A DNA stretch of 64,000 nucleotides from Treponema sp. (GCA_024400915.1 JAKSLX010000017.1:1-64000), one strand, 5' to 3'; positions 18,285 through 27,437 are shown, counted from the stretch's first letter. Numbers and translations: made by a program. Notes: generated by a model not told the origin, from the sequence alone.

Positions 18285-19218
18285 TGAGCATAAGATTTCC
18301 TATTCGGTTTTTGGTGAAACAGAAGAGAACCAGAAATCTTTGATTCCATCGGTGACCTGTGTTGTATTAAGTAGAAACGGAAGACAGTACCGACAGGTTG
18401 CAATTGAAAACCTTCTTAAGAAAGGCTTTTCAAAGGTAATCTCCGTTAATCAGAAAACTGAACAGAATTCAGTTGAACAGCTGACTCGAATTTTTCCTAA
18501 CGTTGAGTTTATTGTGGCACTAGAAGACTGTCTTCAGGGGGAATTATTGAACATTGCTTTCTCCCGTGCAAAAACAGACTATGTTCTTGTTGTGCAGGAA
18601 GAAATGTGCGGAGAAAATTTCATGTTCAATTCTTCTCTTGCAGAAAAATTCATTTCAAAAAAACAGTTCTGCATTGCACCGAGACTCATTTCCGAAACTG
18701 GACATAGAATCCCGGTTTTGTTTTGTCCAGATGTAAACAGGGCAAAGTTCAACATAGAAGAAGAAACTTCAATGGCAGATAATCAGTGCACCTTGTATTG
18801 CTATGATTATGCAGGATTTTATAACCGTGAGATTTTTTGTCTCCTTGGTGGCTTCGATTATACAATTACTTCCGAGTACTGGCAGAAAATAGATCTTTTT
18901 ATGAGGTCATGGCTTTGGGGTGAAAGAATAACTGTTTCCAATGTATTCGAATTGTCCTATGCAGAATCAGTTCCGGAAGAAGACAGGACGGTTGAACTTT
19001 CCTATTTGAGGTTCTATTTGAAAAATATTCTTCCTGTTTTTGTTTCTGATCATGCAAAAATTTCAAAGTCATCTTTCTTCAGATTCAAGACGGGCAGTTC
19101 CTGCGGTTTTGTAGAATCCTGGAATCAGTTCAAGGATGCCATTAGATGGACTGCGGATAATCAGTATCGCTTTAAAACCGATGCCGTATCTCTTATTGAA
19201 AATTGGGGTAAGGAATGA
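18259..19218 (+). CDS. GT2-like glycosyltransferase-fold protein
   Basis: A protein of about 319 residues. The N-terminal part alternates strands and helices in the GT-A manner (TCVVLSRNGRQYRQVAIENLL; VEFIVALEDCLQGELLNIAF). A later segment, YNREIFCLLGGFDYTI followed by QKIDLFMRSWLWG, matches the acceptor-side pattern of family 2 glycosyltransferases. No DxD metal motif is seen at the usual place (VVQEEM), so it may be degenerate or bind a different donor. I start at ATG 18259 because the longer frame overlaps the spiro-SPASM gene further; even so 26 bases overlap. It sits between the spiro-SPASM gene and the trifunctional fusion and overlaps the latter by 4 bases. Confidence 0.6.
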   Translation: MNTIPSIFNEHKISYSVFGETEENQKSLIPSVTCVVLSRNGRQYRQVAIENLLKKGFSKVISVNQKTEQNSVEQLTRIFPNVEFIVALEDCLQGELLNIAFSRAKTDYVLVVQEEMCGENFMFNSSLAEKFISKKQFCIAPRLISETGHRIPVLFCPDVNRAKFNIEEETSMADNQCTLYCYDYAGFYNREIFCLLGGFDYTITSEYWQKIDLFMRSWLWGERITVSNVFELSYAESVPEEDRTVELSYLRFYLKNILPVFVSDHAKISKSSFFRFKTGSSCGFVESWNQFKDAIRWTADNQYRFKTDAVSLIENWGKE

Positions 19219-21755
19219 ACCTTAAAAATATAGCCGCAAAGATAAAAAAAATTGCCTCGGGGAAGAAAAAGGTTGTAGTAATCGTTCAGTGCAGAATGTC
19301 TTCCACAAGGTTGCCGGGAAAAGCACTAATGCCTCTTGGCGGAAAAACCGTCCTCGAATGGACCCTTGCTTCCATGAAAAAAATTCAGGCAAGCAAATAT
19401 TATCTTGCAGTTGATGAGGCAAGTAAAGAAGCTCTTGAACCTGTAGCAAAAAAATGTGGCTGGGATTTTTACGCCGGTTCCCTTGAAGATGTATTGGACC
19501 GTTTTTGTAACGTCATAAAAATTTCCAAGGCTGATGTTGTGGTTCGTGCAACTGCAGATAATCCTTTTCTGTTTTATGAAGCTGCTCAGGAAATGGTTGA
19601 TGAATTCTTTGAGAGGGAAAATTCAGATCCTTCAGACTATTTGACTTATTCCGGTCTTCCTCATGGCTCAGGGGTAGAAATGTTCAATGCTCATTCCTTG
19701 CTTAAAGCCGCAGAGGAAACAGAAGATCCTTATGATCATGAACATGTAGGACCTGCACTTTACAATCATACTGACCGGTATAAGTGTGATTTCATAAAGG
19801 CACCTGCAAAATATAATCACCCTGAATACAGAACGACCATAGATACAAAGGAAGACTATCACAAGGCTCTAGAAATCGTTGAAGAAATTTCAGGTCAGGA
19901 CCCGGTTGTTGAACCTTACACTACGGAAGAAATTCTCAAAGCCCTGGAAATTCCTGCTGTAAAGAATCCTGTTCTTCTGGTTCCGTCAGTAAAAAAAGGT
20001 CAGGGGACAGGACACCTTAGAAGATGCCTTTCTCTTGCTCTTGAAAATAAGTGGGATGTCTATATCCCGACTGATGAAGATTTGGCACAGGCAAAGGAAC
20101 TTGTAAAGGATGCTGAAAGCAAAGGCCTTGAAAAATACCATATAATAGATAATCTTGATGAACTTTCCTATTATTCTGTTGTCATTACGGATCTTTTCAG
20201 AACAGATGATATCATGGCGTTGAAGCTTTCGGCAAAGGCAACGGTCATCGCTTTGGATGAAGGAAACGAAAACAACGATTATGCAGACTTTGTTCTTGAT
20301 GTTCTTCCTTCTGCAAACCACAACAGGATAGTGAATGTTTCAGCTCCTCATCTTATTCCACGACCGGAAAAAAAACGCAGTGTGGAACAGAAATCAACGG
20401 CATTGAGAAATGCTCTGGTAGTTCTTGGTGGTGAAGATCCATCTGGTCTTACATTGCCAGCCGTAATCGCTCTTTCGCAGAATGACGTGTATGTTACGGC
20501 AATTGTTCCAAATTCTTCTGAACAGGAAAAACTTGAAAAGAAACTGCCTGAACATCTAAGGAAGTTCGTTAAGTTCAGCCTTCCTGTAGAAAACCTTAAG
20601 GAAAAACTTTTTAACTATGATCTTGTTGTAACCCATTATGGATTTACTGCTTTTGAAGCCGCCTCTGCAAATTGTGCCGTGATTCTTCTTGGAACAACGC
20701 CATTACATGTTGAACTTTCTGAAAGCTATGGATTTAAATGCCTTGCACCATCACAAATTACAGGAAGCAAGGTGAAGGAACTGCTGGAAGAAAAAGATTC
20801 CCTTTATATGGAAGAACAAGTAGAAGAAATTGAAAGCCTTGCCCAGTATGTTGAAAGGCTTTCAAGCGGAAATCACTTCATGTGTCCGGTTTGTCAGAAA
20901 AATGATGTTTCAAAAAACAAGGTGGTCTCAAGAATTCCTGAGCGAACCTTCAGGCGCTGCAATGATTGTGGAATGATTTACATAGGATGGACGGTCAAAG
21001 AAAAGCAGACTGAATACAACAGGGCTTATTTCTTTGAAGACTACGAAAAGCAGTACGGAAAGACTTATCTTGATGATTTTGAATCCATAAAATCTCAGTG
21101 CGTTCGCCGAATCGGGCAGATAGATTTGCTTTACCGGCATTCGGGACATAGATTCGGAAAATCAGTTACTCCTTCTGTCCTTGATATTGGATGTGCCATG
21201 GGACCTTTCCTTTCCGCGGCAAATGATTCAGGATGGCAGGTTTTTGGTGCAGATATTTCTCAGGATGCCGTAGATTATGTTCAGAAGGATTTGAAATTTC
21301 CTGCAGTATGTGCTCCTTTCCCCGACGGGAATTTTGAAAATGAATTTGGCGTTGAAAAATTTGATGCCGTTACCATGTGGTATGTCATAGAACATTTTCA
21401 GAATCTGGACGCAGTGCTTAAAAAGGTTTCTGAACTTGTAAAAAAAGGCGGAATATTTGCATTCAGTACTCCTTCTGGTTCTGGTGTTAGTGCAAGGTTC
21501 AATACTAAAACTTTCTTTGAGCAAAGTCCTTCAGATCATTTTTCCATCTGGGAACTGAACAGGGTAAAGAGCATTCTTTCCAGGTATGGATTTGAAGTTC
21601 ATCGGATTACATCAACGGGCATTCATCCGGAAAGATTCCCTTTTGCCAAGAAAAAAGGTCTCCTGCCCGGTTCCCTTGGATTCAAACTTCTTGCTTCCTA
21701 CAGCAGGATGTTCAAGTTGGGGGATACCTGCGAAATTTACTGCATAAAAAAGTAG
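19215..21755 (+). CDS. SpsF / PseG-like / methyltransferase fusion
   Basis: An 846-residue protein joining three enzymes. Residues 17-245 form a SpsF-type cytidylyltransferase-like domain (IVQCRMSSTRLPGKAL, VVRATADNPFL). Residues 255-545 resemble PseG, the GT-B-fold hydrolase of nonulosonate synthesis (GQGTGHLRRCLSLA, VVLGGEDPSGL, THYGFTAFEAASA). Residues 555-590 form a four-Cys zinc ribbon (CPVCQKN, CNDCGM). Residues 640-846 form a class I SAM methyltransferase (SVLDIGCAMGPFLSA, MWYVIEHF). The set fits assembly of a modified acidic sugar. The flaA gene 3 kb downstream makes flagellar glycan a reasonable guess, not a demonstrated one. It overlaps the previous gene as ATGA. Confidence 0.85.
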   Translation: MNLKNIAAKIKKIASGKKKVVVIVQCRMSSTRLPGKALMPLGGKTVLEWTLASMKKIQASKYYLAVDEASKEALEPVAKKCGWDFYAGSLEDVLDRFCNVIKISKADVVVRATADNPFLFYEAAQEMVDEFFERENSDPSDYLTYSGLPHGSGVEMFNAHSLLKAAEETEDPYDHEHVGPALYNHTDRYKCDFIKAPAKYNHPEYRTTIDTKEDYHKALEIVEEISGQDPVVEPYTTEEILKALEIPAVKNPVLLVPSVKKGQGTGHLRRCLSLALENKWDVYIPTDEDLAQAKELVKDAESKGLEKYHIIDNLDELSYYSVVITDLFRTDDIMALKLSAKATVIALDEGNENNDYADFVLDVLPSANHNRIVNVSAPHLIPRPEKKRSVEQKSTALRNALVVLGGEDPSGLTLPAVIALSQNDVYVTAIVPNSSEQEKLEKKLPEHLRKFVKFSLPVENLKEKLFNYDLVVTHYGFTAFEAASANCAVILLGTTPLHVELSESYGFKCLAPSQITGSKVKELLEEKDSLYMEEQVEEIESLAQYVERLSSGNHFMCPVCQKNDVSKNKVVSRIPERTFRRCNDCGMIYIGWTVKEKQTEYNRAYFFEDYEKQYGKTYLDDFESIKSQCVRRIGQIDLLYRHSGHRFGKSVTPSVLDIGCAMGPFLSAANDSGWQVFGADISQDAVDYVQKDLKFPAVCAPFPDGNFENEFGVEKFDAVTMWYVIEHFQNLDAVLKKVSELVKKGGIFAFSTPSGSGVSARFNTKTFFEQSPSDHFSIWELNRVKSILSRYGFEVHRITSTGIHPERFPFAKKKGLLPGSLGFKLLASYSRMFKLGDTCEIYCIKK

Positions 21756-21804
21756 TTCTCCCATGTGTTAAGGTGGAACTTTTTTCTGCCGAAAATAAAA
21801 TGCA
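21756..21804 (+). terminator. Possible weak terminator
   Basis: GTTCTCC and GGTGGAAC can pair imperfectly around a short loop and are followed by T6 near 21779-21785. It could reduce read-through from the sugar genes to the ATP-grasp gene. The stem is imperfect and the call is weak. Confidence 0.35.
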
Positions 21805-23361
21805 ATGGGTGAAAAATTTATTTTAATTTTGGGCGCAGGCCTAATGCAGCGACCTTCGATTGAAGCTGCCAAAGAACTTGGTTATAAAACTCTCGTAATA
21901 GATGCAAATCCTAATGCCGTGTGTGTTCCTTTTGCCGACAGGTTTGAAAAAGTTGACCTGAAGGATAGGGAAGCCATAGCTGAACTTGCACTTTCGCTGA
22001 AGGAAAGCCTTGCAGGTATCTTTACTGCAGGGACAGACTTCAGTGCAAGCGTTTCTTATGCCGCCGAAAAATGCGGTCTTTCGTCACATACTTTTGAAGC
22101 AGCCTTGAATGCAAGTAACAAGGTTCGTATGAGGCAGTGTTTTGCCAAGCATGGAATTCCTTCTCCGGATTTTTTTGAAGCTGATGCAGATTATGTTGCA
22201 AAAGTTGGAAATGGTATTGCAGGTGAAATGACTTTCCCAAAGGTTGTAAAGCCGGTTGACAATATGGGTGCCCGTGGTTGCCGTCTTGTTCGTAATGCCG
22301 AAGAATTTTTGCCAGCCTTAAGGGAATCTATAGGCTATTCAAGAACCGGCAATGCTATTGTTGAAGATTATATGGCAGGTCCTGAATTTTCCATTGATGC
22401 TCTCGTGTGCAACGGCAATGTTACAATTACTGGATTTGCAGACCGCCACATCTATTTTGAGCCTTATTTCATCGAACTTGGACACACAATGCCGTCGGAA
22501 GTATCTCCTAAAGTTAAGGCTGAACTTGTTGAATGCTTTACAAAGGCAGTTCACGCCCTTGGCCTTACGACAGGCGTTGCAAAGGGTGATATAAAATATA
22601 CGGAAAAAGGACCGATGATTGGAGAAATTGCAGGCCGTCTTTCTGGTGGATACATGTCTGGCTGGACTTTCCCTTATTCATCTGATGTTAACCTTACAAA
22701 GGAAGCAATGAAAATTGCTCTTGGGCAGATTCCGGAAAGCACAAAAAATCCTGAAGTTCAGTCTGTAAAATACAGCCATGAAAGGGCATTTATTTCCGTT
22801 CCTGGAAAAATAAAGGCGATTTACGGTCAGGACAATGCCATTGCAAGCCCATATATAAAGAACCTTTTCTTCCGCGTAAAGGAAGGGGACATTGTAGATT
22901 TCCCTCGTAACAATGTAGAAAAATGCGGAAATGTAATTACTCTTTCAGAAAAAAGGGAACTTTCCCTCTGGGGTGCAGAATCAGCTGTATCTCAGATTGT
23001 TTTGCGTCTTGAATGCAACAATAGAGCAACTGATGATTTCCTTAGCGGCGTTGAACTTCCCCATGAAAAAGGTTTTCCTTACAGTGCATTCTCCCTTTCG
23101 ACAGAAGAATATTCAGCCTTTGAAAAAGAAATCAAGGGAGCAGGAACAATCAGATCCGGTGAAAAAGCAGAAAAATACATTCCGTCCTGTTTGACCGGAA
23201 AATGCATGAGGGACTGGAACTACAGGACAATTCGACAGACCCTAAGTATTTTTGACCGTCTTTGCCCTGAACACAAGGATTTGGAAATTGAGAAGTTCTG
23301 GAAATACCTGCTTAGAGGCGGAATTCAGGCTATATTATATTATGCTGACAGCATGGAATGA
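21805..23361 (+). CDS. ATP-grasp ligase
   Basis: A 518-residue ATP-grasp enzyme of the carbamoyl-phosphate-synthase-like/PurK-like type. An N-terminal Rossmann-like domain (ILILGAGLMQRPSIEAAKELG, VIDANPNAVCVP) precedes the ATP-grasp fold (about 105-310) with KVVKPVDNMGARGCRLV, IVEDYMAGPEFSIDALV and MIGEIAGRLSGGYMSGW. Family members join a carboxylate to an amine using ATP. The substrate is unknown. About 200 further C-terminal residues, including two Cys in SCLTGKCMRDW, are not explained by the core fold. There is no Shine-Dalgarno site; AATAAA stands 6 bases before the ATG. It ends in ATGA overlap with the amidase gene. Confidence 0.8.
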   Translation: MGEKFILILGAGLMQRPSIEAAKELGYKTLVIDANPNAVCVPFADRFEKVDLKDREAIAELALSLKESLAGIFTAGTDFSASVSYAAEKCGLSSHTFEAALNASNKVRMRQCFAKHGIPSPDFFEADADYVAKVGNGIAGEMTFPKVVKPVDNMGARGCRLVRNAEEFLPALRESIGYSRTGNAIVEDYMAGPEFSIDALVCNGNVTITGFADRHIYFEPYFIELGHTMPSEVSPKVKAELVECFTKAVHALGLTTGVAKGDIKYTEKGPMIGEIAGRLSGGYMSGWTFPYSSDVNLTKEAMKIALGQIPESTKNPEVQSVKYSHERAFISVPGKIKAIYGQDNAIASPYIKNLFFRVKEGDIVDFPRNNVEKCGNVITLSEKRELSLWGAESAVSQIVLRLECNNRATDDFLSGVELPHEKGFPYSAFSLSTEEYSAFEKEIKGAGTIRSGEKAEKYIPSCLTGKCMRDWNYRTIRQTLSIFDRLCPEHKDLEIEKFWKYLLRGGIQAILYYADSME

Positions 23362-24398
23362 AAATGAAAAAACTGATCTTTACTATTTTTGCATTGTTTA
23401 TGATTACCTCACATGCTTTTTCTGAAAATGCAGGGAATATGGATTTCCTTTCAAGTGTTCAGAAAGCCGGCATGACATTCTATTGGGATCCACTTACTTC
23501 CAGCGGCCTCATTGAAAAAAACGGGCACAGAATTTCATTCCATTCGGGGGATGATTTTGTTTTGCAGGATTACAAGACTGTCCTCAATGAAAGTGCTCCG
23601 GTTCTTGAAAACGGAAAGCTTGTGACAAGTACTTCTTTCATGAACAGTGCTGAAAATTTTTTCAAGACGGAAAGCAATGACAATCCATATAGAATCGGCG
23701 CGATTCTCATTGATCCTGGACACGGCGGAAAAGATCCGGGCACAAATAAAGTTCAGAAAATCAACGGAAAAAATGTTACCCTCGTTGAAAAGGACATAAA
23801 TCTCAATGTAGGCCTGAAATTACGCGATTATCTGAAAAAGGCTTATCCTGACAAGCAGATTCTCATGACCCGCAGCAAGGATGTTTATCTTTCTCTGAAT
23901 CAGCGTACGGAAATTGCCAATAGCGTAAAGCTTAAGGATAACGAAGCCATACTTTTCATTTCTGTTCACGTAAATTCTAATTTCAATGAGTCCGCTTCGG
24001 GATATGAGGTATGGTATCTATCCCCAGGTTACAGGCGTCAGGTTTTAAATGCAAAGAGTGCAGGGGAAGAAAAAAGCCTTCTTCCAATCCTCAACAGCAT
24101 GATGGAAGAAGAATACACAACAGAATCCATCCTCATTGCAAAATTCATCCTTGACGGAATTACGGCTCAGGTTGGTTCCCAGACAAATTCCAGAGGCATC
24201 AAGGCTGAAGAATGGTATGTATGCAAGAATTCCAACATGCCTAGTGTTCTCATTGAGCTTGGGTTCGTTACCAATAAAAAAGAAGCTGCACTTTTGCACG
24301 ATGACAAGTACTTGCAGAAGTTATCTTTTGGAATATATAATGGTTTACAGGCTTTTGTAACTCATTTTGAGCGATCAAGAGGGTTTACGGGCAAATAA
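23358..24398 (+). CDS. N-acetylmuramoyl-L-alanine amidase
   Basis: A 346-residue zinc amidase (Amidase_3, AmiA/B/C type) that cleaves the stem peptide from peptidoglycan. A signal peptide (about 1-22, ITSHAFSEN) sends it to the periplasm. The catalytic domain occupies about 110-340: ILIDPGHGGKDPGT with the first zinc His, a Glu at VEKDINLNVG, SVHVNSNFNESASGYEVW with the second His, and VLIELGFVTNKKEA with the catalytic Glu. The amidase, GerMN protein and flaA order appears in treponemes generally. It probably remodels the wall for cell separation or flagellar assembly. Confidence 0.93.
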   Translation: MKMKKLIFTIFALFMITSHAFSENAGNMDFLSSVQKAGMTFYWDPLTSSGLIEKNGHRISFHSGDDFVLQDYKTVLNESAPVLENGKLVTSTSFMNSAENFFKTESNDNPYRIGAILIDPGHGGKDPGTNKVQKINGKNVTLVEKDINLNVGLKLRDYLKKAYPDKQILMTRSKDVYLSLNQRTEIANSVKLKDNEAILFISVHVNSNFNESASGYEVWYLSPGYRRQVLNAKSAGEEKSLLPILNSMMEEEYTTESILIAKFILDGITAQVGSQTNSRGIKAEEWYVCKNSNMPSVLIELGFVTNKKEAALLHDDKYLQKLSFGIYNGLQAFVTHFERSRGFTGK

Positions 24399-24407
24399 CT
24401 TATAAAA

Positions 24408-24875
24408 ATGAAGACTGAGTTAAAAAATAACAGGGTTTTCCAGGTTTTTCTGGGAATTATTGTAGGTTCACTTATAATTTCTCTTGCTGCATTCTTCCTT
24501 CATTCAAACAGGGTACGCCGTGTATTCCTTTTTGAATCCTATGATTCGGACAGGCTGTGTACCGAGTCCAGATATTATCCAAAAATGCCTAGAAAGGATG
24601 CCGTAAATGTTTTTGTCGAGGATCTTCTTCTTGGACCCTTTACAAACAGATACAAGTTCATCTTTTCCCGGGGAACAAGATTGGAATTCTGTTTTTCCAA
24701 GGGCAGAACCCTTTATGTGGGACTTTCCGCCGAGGCACTAAAAACCGACAACGAAATTACCGATATTCGTGGAAGTGCCGATTTAATCCGTAAAAATATT
24801 GTGAAGAATTTCACAAGTTTTAATAAAATTTGCATATTTATTGATGGAGTAGAGGTGTCTGGAGAGGAGTTTTAG
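24408..24875 (+). CDS. GerMN-domain membrane protein
   Basis: A 155-residue protein. One N-terminal membrane helix (about 14-34, VFLGIIVGSLIISLAAFFLH) precedes a GerMN-like domain (about 60-155) with NVFVEDLLLGPFTNRY, a Gly-rich turn and TSFNKICIFIDGVEV, the closing strands typical of the domain. GerMN domains occur in GerM, LpqB and other envelope proteins and are thought to bind wall or protein partners. It lies 9 bases after the amidase and ahead of flaA. No obvious ribosome site precedes the ATG, so it is probably translated from the amidase mRNA. Confidence 0.75.
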   Translation: MKTELKNNRVFQVFLGIIVGSLIISLAAFFLHSNRVRRVFLFESYDSDRLCTESRYYPKMPRKDAVNVFVEDLLLGPFTNRYKFIFSRGTRLEFCFSKGRTLYVGLSAEALKTDNEITDIRGSADLIRKNIVKNFTSFNKICIFIDGVEVSGEEF

Positions 24876-24917
24876 GGTCATAAAATTTCAGTTTTTTTTA
24901 AAAAAAACTAAAATAAG

Positions 24918-24946
24918 TTGACAAAATAAGGTTCTTAATAGATACT
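24918..24946 (+). promoter_or_regulatory. flaA promoter (sigma70 type)
   Basis: TTGACA at 24918-24923, a 17-base spacer and GATACT at 24941-24946 form a good housekeeping promoter. It gives a leader of about 38 bases with a strong AAAAGGAG at 24977-24984, unlike the leaderless genes elsewhere in the window. Confidence 0.75.
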
Positions 24947-24990
24947 TAAATAACAAGGCTACATCAAATATGTATTAAAAGGAGCTTCAT

Positions 24991-26061
24991 ATGAAGAAGA
25001 CTTTGTTTTTAACTGTTGCTGCAATGCTTTTGGCAGGTTCTCTTGCTACAGCTAAGGAAAGCGTTCTTATCGACTTTACTCAGCTCGATGCAGACACATG
25101 TGCAGATGAAAACGGAAATCCACAGCAGAACAGCAGAACTGTAATGGATTATTCTGTTGCAGCAGGCGCAACATTCACAGGTGACCAGAAGGACCTGATG
25201 AAGACATCTTTGGCTCTCCCACAGTGGGAAGTTGTTCTCAACTCTTCTGCTAAGAACCCAGTTTCTGTAGCTCTTTCACAGGTAGTAGCAGCTCCTGTAA
25301 AAGAATCAGCAGACGTTCCTTTCGCTGGAAAGAACGTAATGGGTGTACGCGTATTGTTCCCAACATGGACAAACAACGCAAATGCAAAGATCGTTCCAGC
25401 TTTCGACATCCCTGCTTATGAACCACTTTCAGACGCAGACGAAAACGGAAAGCGCCAGCAGCCAACTGACGAACAGAAGGGCAAGTACCTCTTCGAAGAT
25501 GGTTATGGTGTTGTAAGAAACGTTGGTACAATCAAGTCTATCTCTTGTACAACAATGGGTATGAACTTCCCACACAACCTCTACGTTCTTCTTAAGGACG
25601 CTGACGGTGTAGAACGCCGCTACCTTATGGGCGACCTCTACTTCGACGGATGGAAGACTCTCGTATGGAACAACCCAGACTATATTTCTGACGTTCGCAC
25701 ACGCGAAATCAGAATTTACCCAATCTACCCACGTGGAATTCCTTATGCAAAGTTCACAGGATTCCAGGTATGCCGCGATGCTAACCACATTGGTTCAGAC
25801 TTCATCGGATACTTCAAGGACATAAAGATCATTTACGACCTCGCAGTTCTCACATCTGACCGCGACATCGATGATGAAGACCTCTGGGGAATCATCAGAA
25901 AGAAGGAAGCTGATCGCCAGAACGGTGAAATGACTCGCTTTGGTAACAAGCAGGTTAACCGCTACCTCGAAAAGGCTAAGATGGCTTCTGAAGAAGAATT
26001 CTCTTCTTCTTTGAATGCTGATTCAGCTTCAAACGCTCAGTCTACAGACCAGGCAAAATAA
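24991..26061 (+). CDS. flaA: Flagellar filament sheath protein FlaA
   Basis: A 356-residue FlaA, the outer-layer protein of spirochaete periplasmic flagella. A signal peptide (MKKTLFLTVAAMLLAGSLATA) targets it to the periplasm. The conserved FlaA core follows, with GVRVLFPTWTNNANAKIVPAF, SISCTTMGMNFPHNLYVLLKD, REIRIYPIYPRG and HIGSDFIGYFKDIKIIYD. The end is a hydrophilic Ser/Ala/Asp tail. Codon use is strongly biased to C-ending codons (AAC, TAC, TTC, GAC, CGC) relative to its neighbours, as expected for an abundant structural protein. It has its own promoter and terminator, so it forms a separate unit after the amidase and GerMN genes. Confidence 0.96.
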   Translation: MKKTLFLTVAAMLLAGSLATAKESVLIDFTQLDADTCADENGNPQQNSRTVMDYSVAAGATFTGDQKDLMKTSLALPQWEVVLNSSAKNPVSVALSQVVAAPVKESADVPFAGKNVMGVRVLFPTWTNNANAKIVPAFDIPAYEPLSDADENGKRQQPTDEQKGKYLFEDGYGVVRNVGTIKSISCTTMGMNFPHNLYVLLKDADGVERRYLMGDLYFDGWKTLVWNNPDYISDVRTREIRIYPIYPRGIPYAKFTGFQVCRDANHIGSDFIGYFKDIKIIYDLAVLTSDRDIDDEDLWGIIRKKEADRQNGEMTRFGNKQVNRYLEKAKMASEEEFSSSLNADSASNAQSTDQAK

Positions 26062-26093
26062 TTAACTGACAAGATTTCTTGAAAGTTATAAAT

Positions 26094-26124
26094 GGACCGT
26101 CCTATTAGGGCGGTCTTTTTTTTT
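26094..26124 (+). terminator. flaA terminator
   Basis: GACCGTCC and GGGCGGTC form an 8-bp stem (one G-T pair) with a 5-base loop, followed by T9. It is placed 33 bases after the flaA stop. Confidence 0.9.
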
Positions 26125-26174
26125 AGCTTTAATATTAAAGATTAATTTAAGTTTATTTTTATTTCTTTTTGATA

Positions 26175-26180
26175 TATAAT
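26175..26180 (+). promoter_or_regulatory. -10 box of leaderless alarmone synthetase
   Basis: A perfect TATAAT ends exactly 6 bases before the ATG at 26187. No Shine-Dalgarno sequence is present. The -35 region is AT-rich and weak. Confidence 0.6.
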
Positions 26181-26186
26181 TGAAGC

Positions 26187-27437
26187 ATGAGTTTTGAATT
26201 ACCAAATAAAAAAGAAATTGAAGTTCGTTACGAGGCTTATAGGCCTGTATTCAATGAAATCCTTGAGAAGGTAACTGCTTCCCTAAAAAACAACCTGCAT
26301 CTTTCCTCAAACCCAACATACAAGAATCGCATAAAATCTTTCAATAGCTATTACAAAAAGATTCTCCGCCAGAAAGCAAAAGAGTCCGGTGAAAGCAAAC
26401 AGCTTGTGACCCTTACGGACATGATAGGCATTCGGGTTATTTGTCCTTTTGTAGAAGATCTTGCTGAGGTTGAAAAACAGGTTTCTGAAATCTATGATGT
26501 AAAGGAAATCGAAAAGAAGGGAGCAGAACAGTCGTTCCGTGAATTCGGCTATGAATCTGTTCATATCCTTATTGCTGTTCCTGATGACTGTAAGCCTGTA
26601 GTTCATAAGGATGTTGAATTGCCTGAAAATCTTGTCTGTGAAATTCAGGTAAGAACAATCCTTCAGGATGCCTGGGCTGAAGTTGAACATGAGCTTATCT
26701 ACAAGTCTGAATTCAATCCTTTCGACAAACCATTGCGCCGCAAATTGGCTTCTATAAATGCAAGCCTTACCTTAGCTGACATAATCTTCCAGGAAATCCG
26801 TGATTATCAGAAAAAACTGCAGACTGAGCTTGGAACGCGTAGAAACACCTTTTATGAGAAGGCTGATGACTATTCCATGGAAGTACTCGAAATGAACAAG
26901 GAAAGCCCTTCTAAGGCCTCTGACAGCCCTGTAGACAGTCCTTTTACCAAGGGTAGTATTGATGACCTTGTTCTTACGGCCCTTCACGAACATAATGTTG
27001 GGCATTTTGAGGAAGCAGTTTCTATATATACACAGATCATCGAATCAAAGCCAGTTCCTCCTGATGTTGTTTTAAGCGTTATTTACAAGCATCGCGGCAT
27101 GGCATACTTTGCACAGAATATCTATGAAAATGCCCTTGAGGATTTTACAAAGAGCTTTGAATATGATCCAAAGAGTTTCCGTTCAATTTATTACAAGGGG
27201 ATCGTGTTCTCCGTAATGAATCGCAATGCGGAAGCCGTAAAGTGCTTTGATAAATCCCTTGAAATAAACGCTTTCCAAAGCCATGTATTCTATCGACGTG
27301 GCCTTACTTACTATAACATGGGGGAATACAACCTTGCCATGCAGGATGTAACAAATGCAGTGAATCTTGGTCTTGAGGACGAAGATCTTAAGGAATTGAG
27401 AAATAAGCTGATTAAGAAATTCGACATGGGAATGTAG
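26187..27437 (+). CDS. (p)ppGpp synthetase domain + TPR
   Basis: A 416-residue fusion. Residues 1-215 form a RelA/SpoT synthetase domain like the small alarmone synthetases: NPTYKNRIKSFNSYYKKI, TLTDMIGIRVICPF, SVHILIAVPDD, LVCEIQVRTILQDAWAEVEHELIYK. These include the D-x-x-G-x-R and E-x-Q-V-R-T motifs needed for synthesis. There is no HD hydrolase, ACT or TGS domain. Residues 255-410 form three to four TPR units (VYKHRGMAYFAQNIYENALEDF; FRSIYYKGIVFSV; FYRRGLTYYNMGEYNLA). The TPR part presumably controls activity through a partner. It would make the stringent-response nucleotide in the cytosol. It is a single-gene unit between flaA and tRNA-Glu. Confidence 0.88.
   Translation: MSFELPNKKEIEVRYEAYRPVFNEILEKVTASLKNNLHLSSNPTYKNRIKSFNSYYKKILRQKAKESGESKQLVTLTDMIGIRVICPFVEDLAEVEKQVSEIYDVKEIEKKGAEQSFREFGYESVHILIAVPDDCKPVVHKDVELPENLVCEIQVRTILQDAWAEVEHELIYKSEFNPFDKPLRRKLASINASLTLADIIFQEIRDYQKKLQTELGTRRNTFYEKADDYSMEVLEMNKESPSKASDSPVDSPFTKGSIDDLVLTALHEHNVGHFEEAVSIYTQIIESKPVPPDVVLSVIYKHRGMAYFAQNIYENALEDFTKSFEYDPKSFRSIYYKGIVFSVMNRNAEAVKCFDKSLEINAFQSHVFYRRGLTYYNMGEYNLAMQDVTNAVNLGLEDEDLKELRNKLIKKFDMGM

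Noticed and set aside
24401..24406. TATAAA just before the GerMN gene as a -10 box
   Set aside because: It lies only 1 base before the ATG, which is too close to start a message that includes the start codon.
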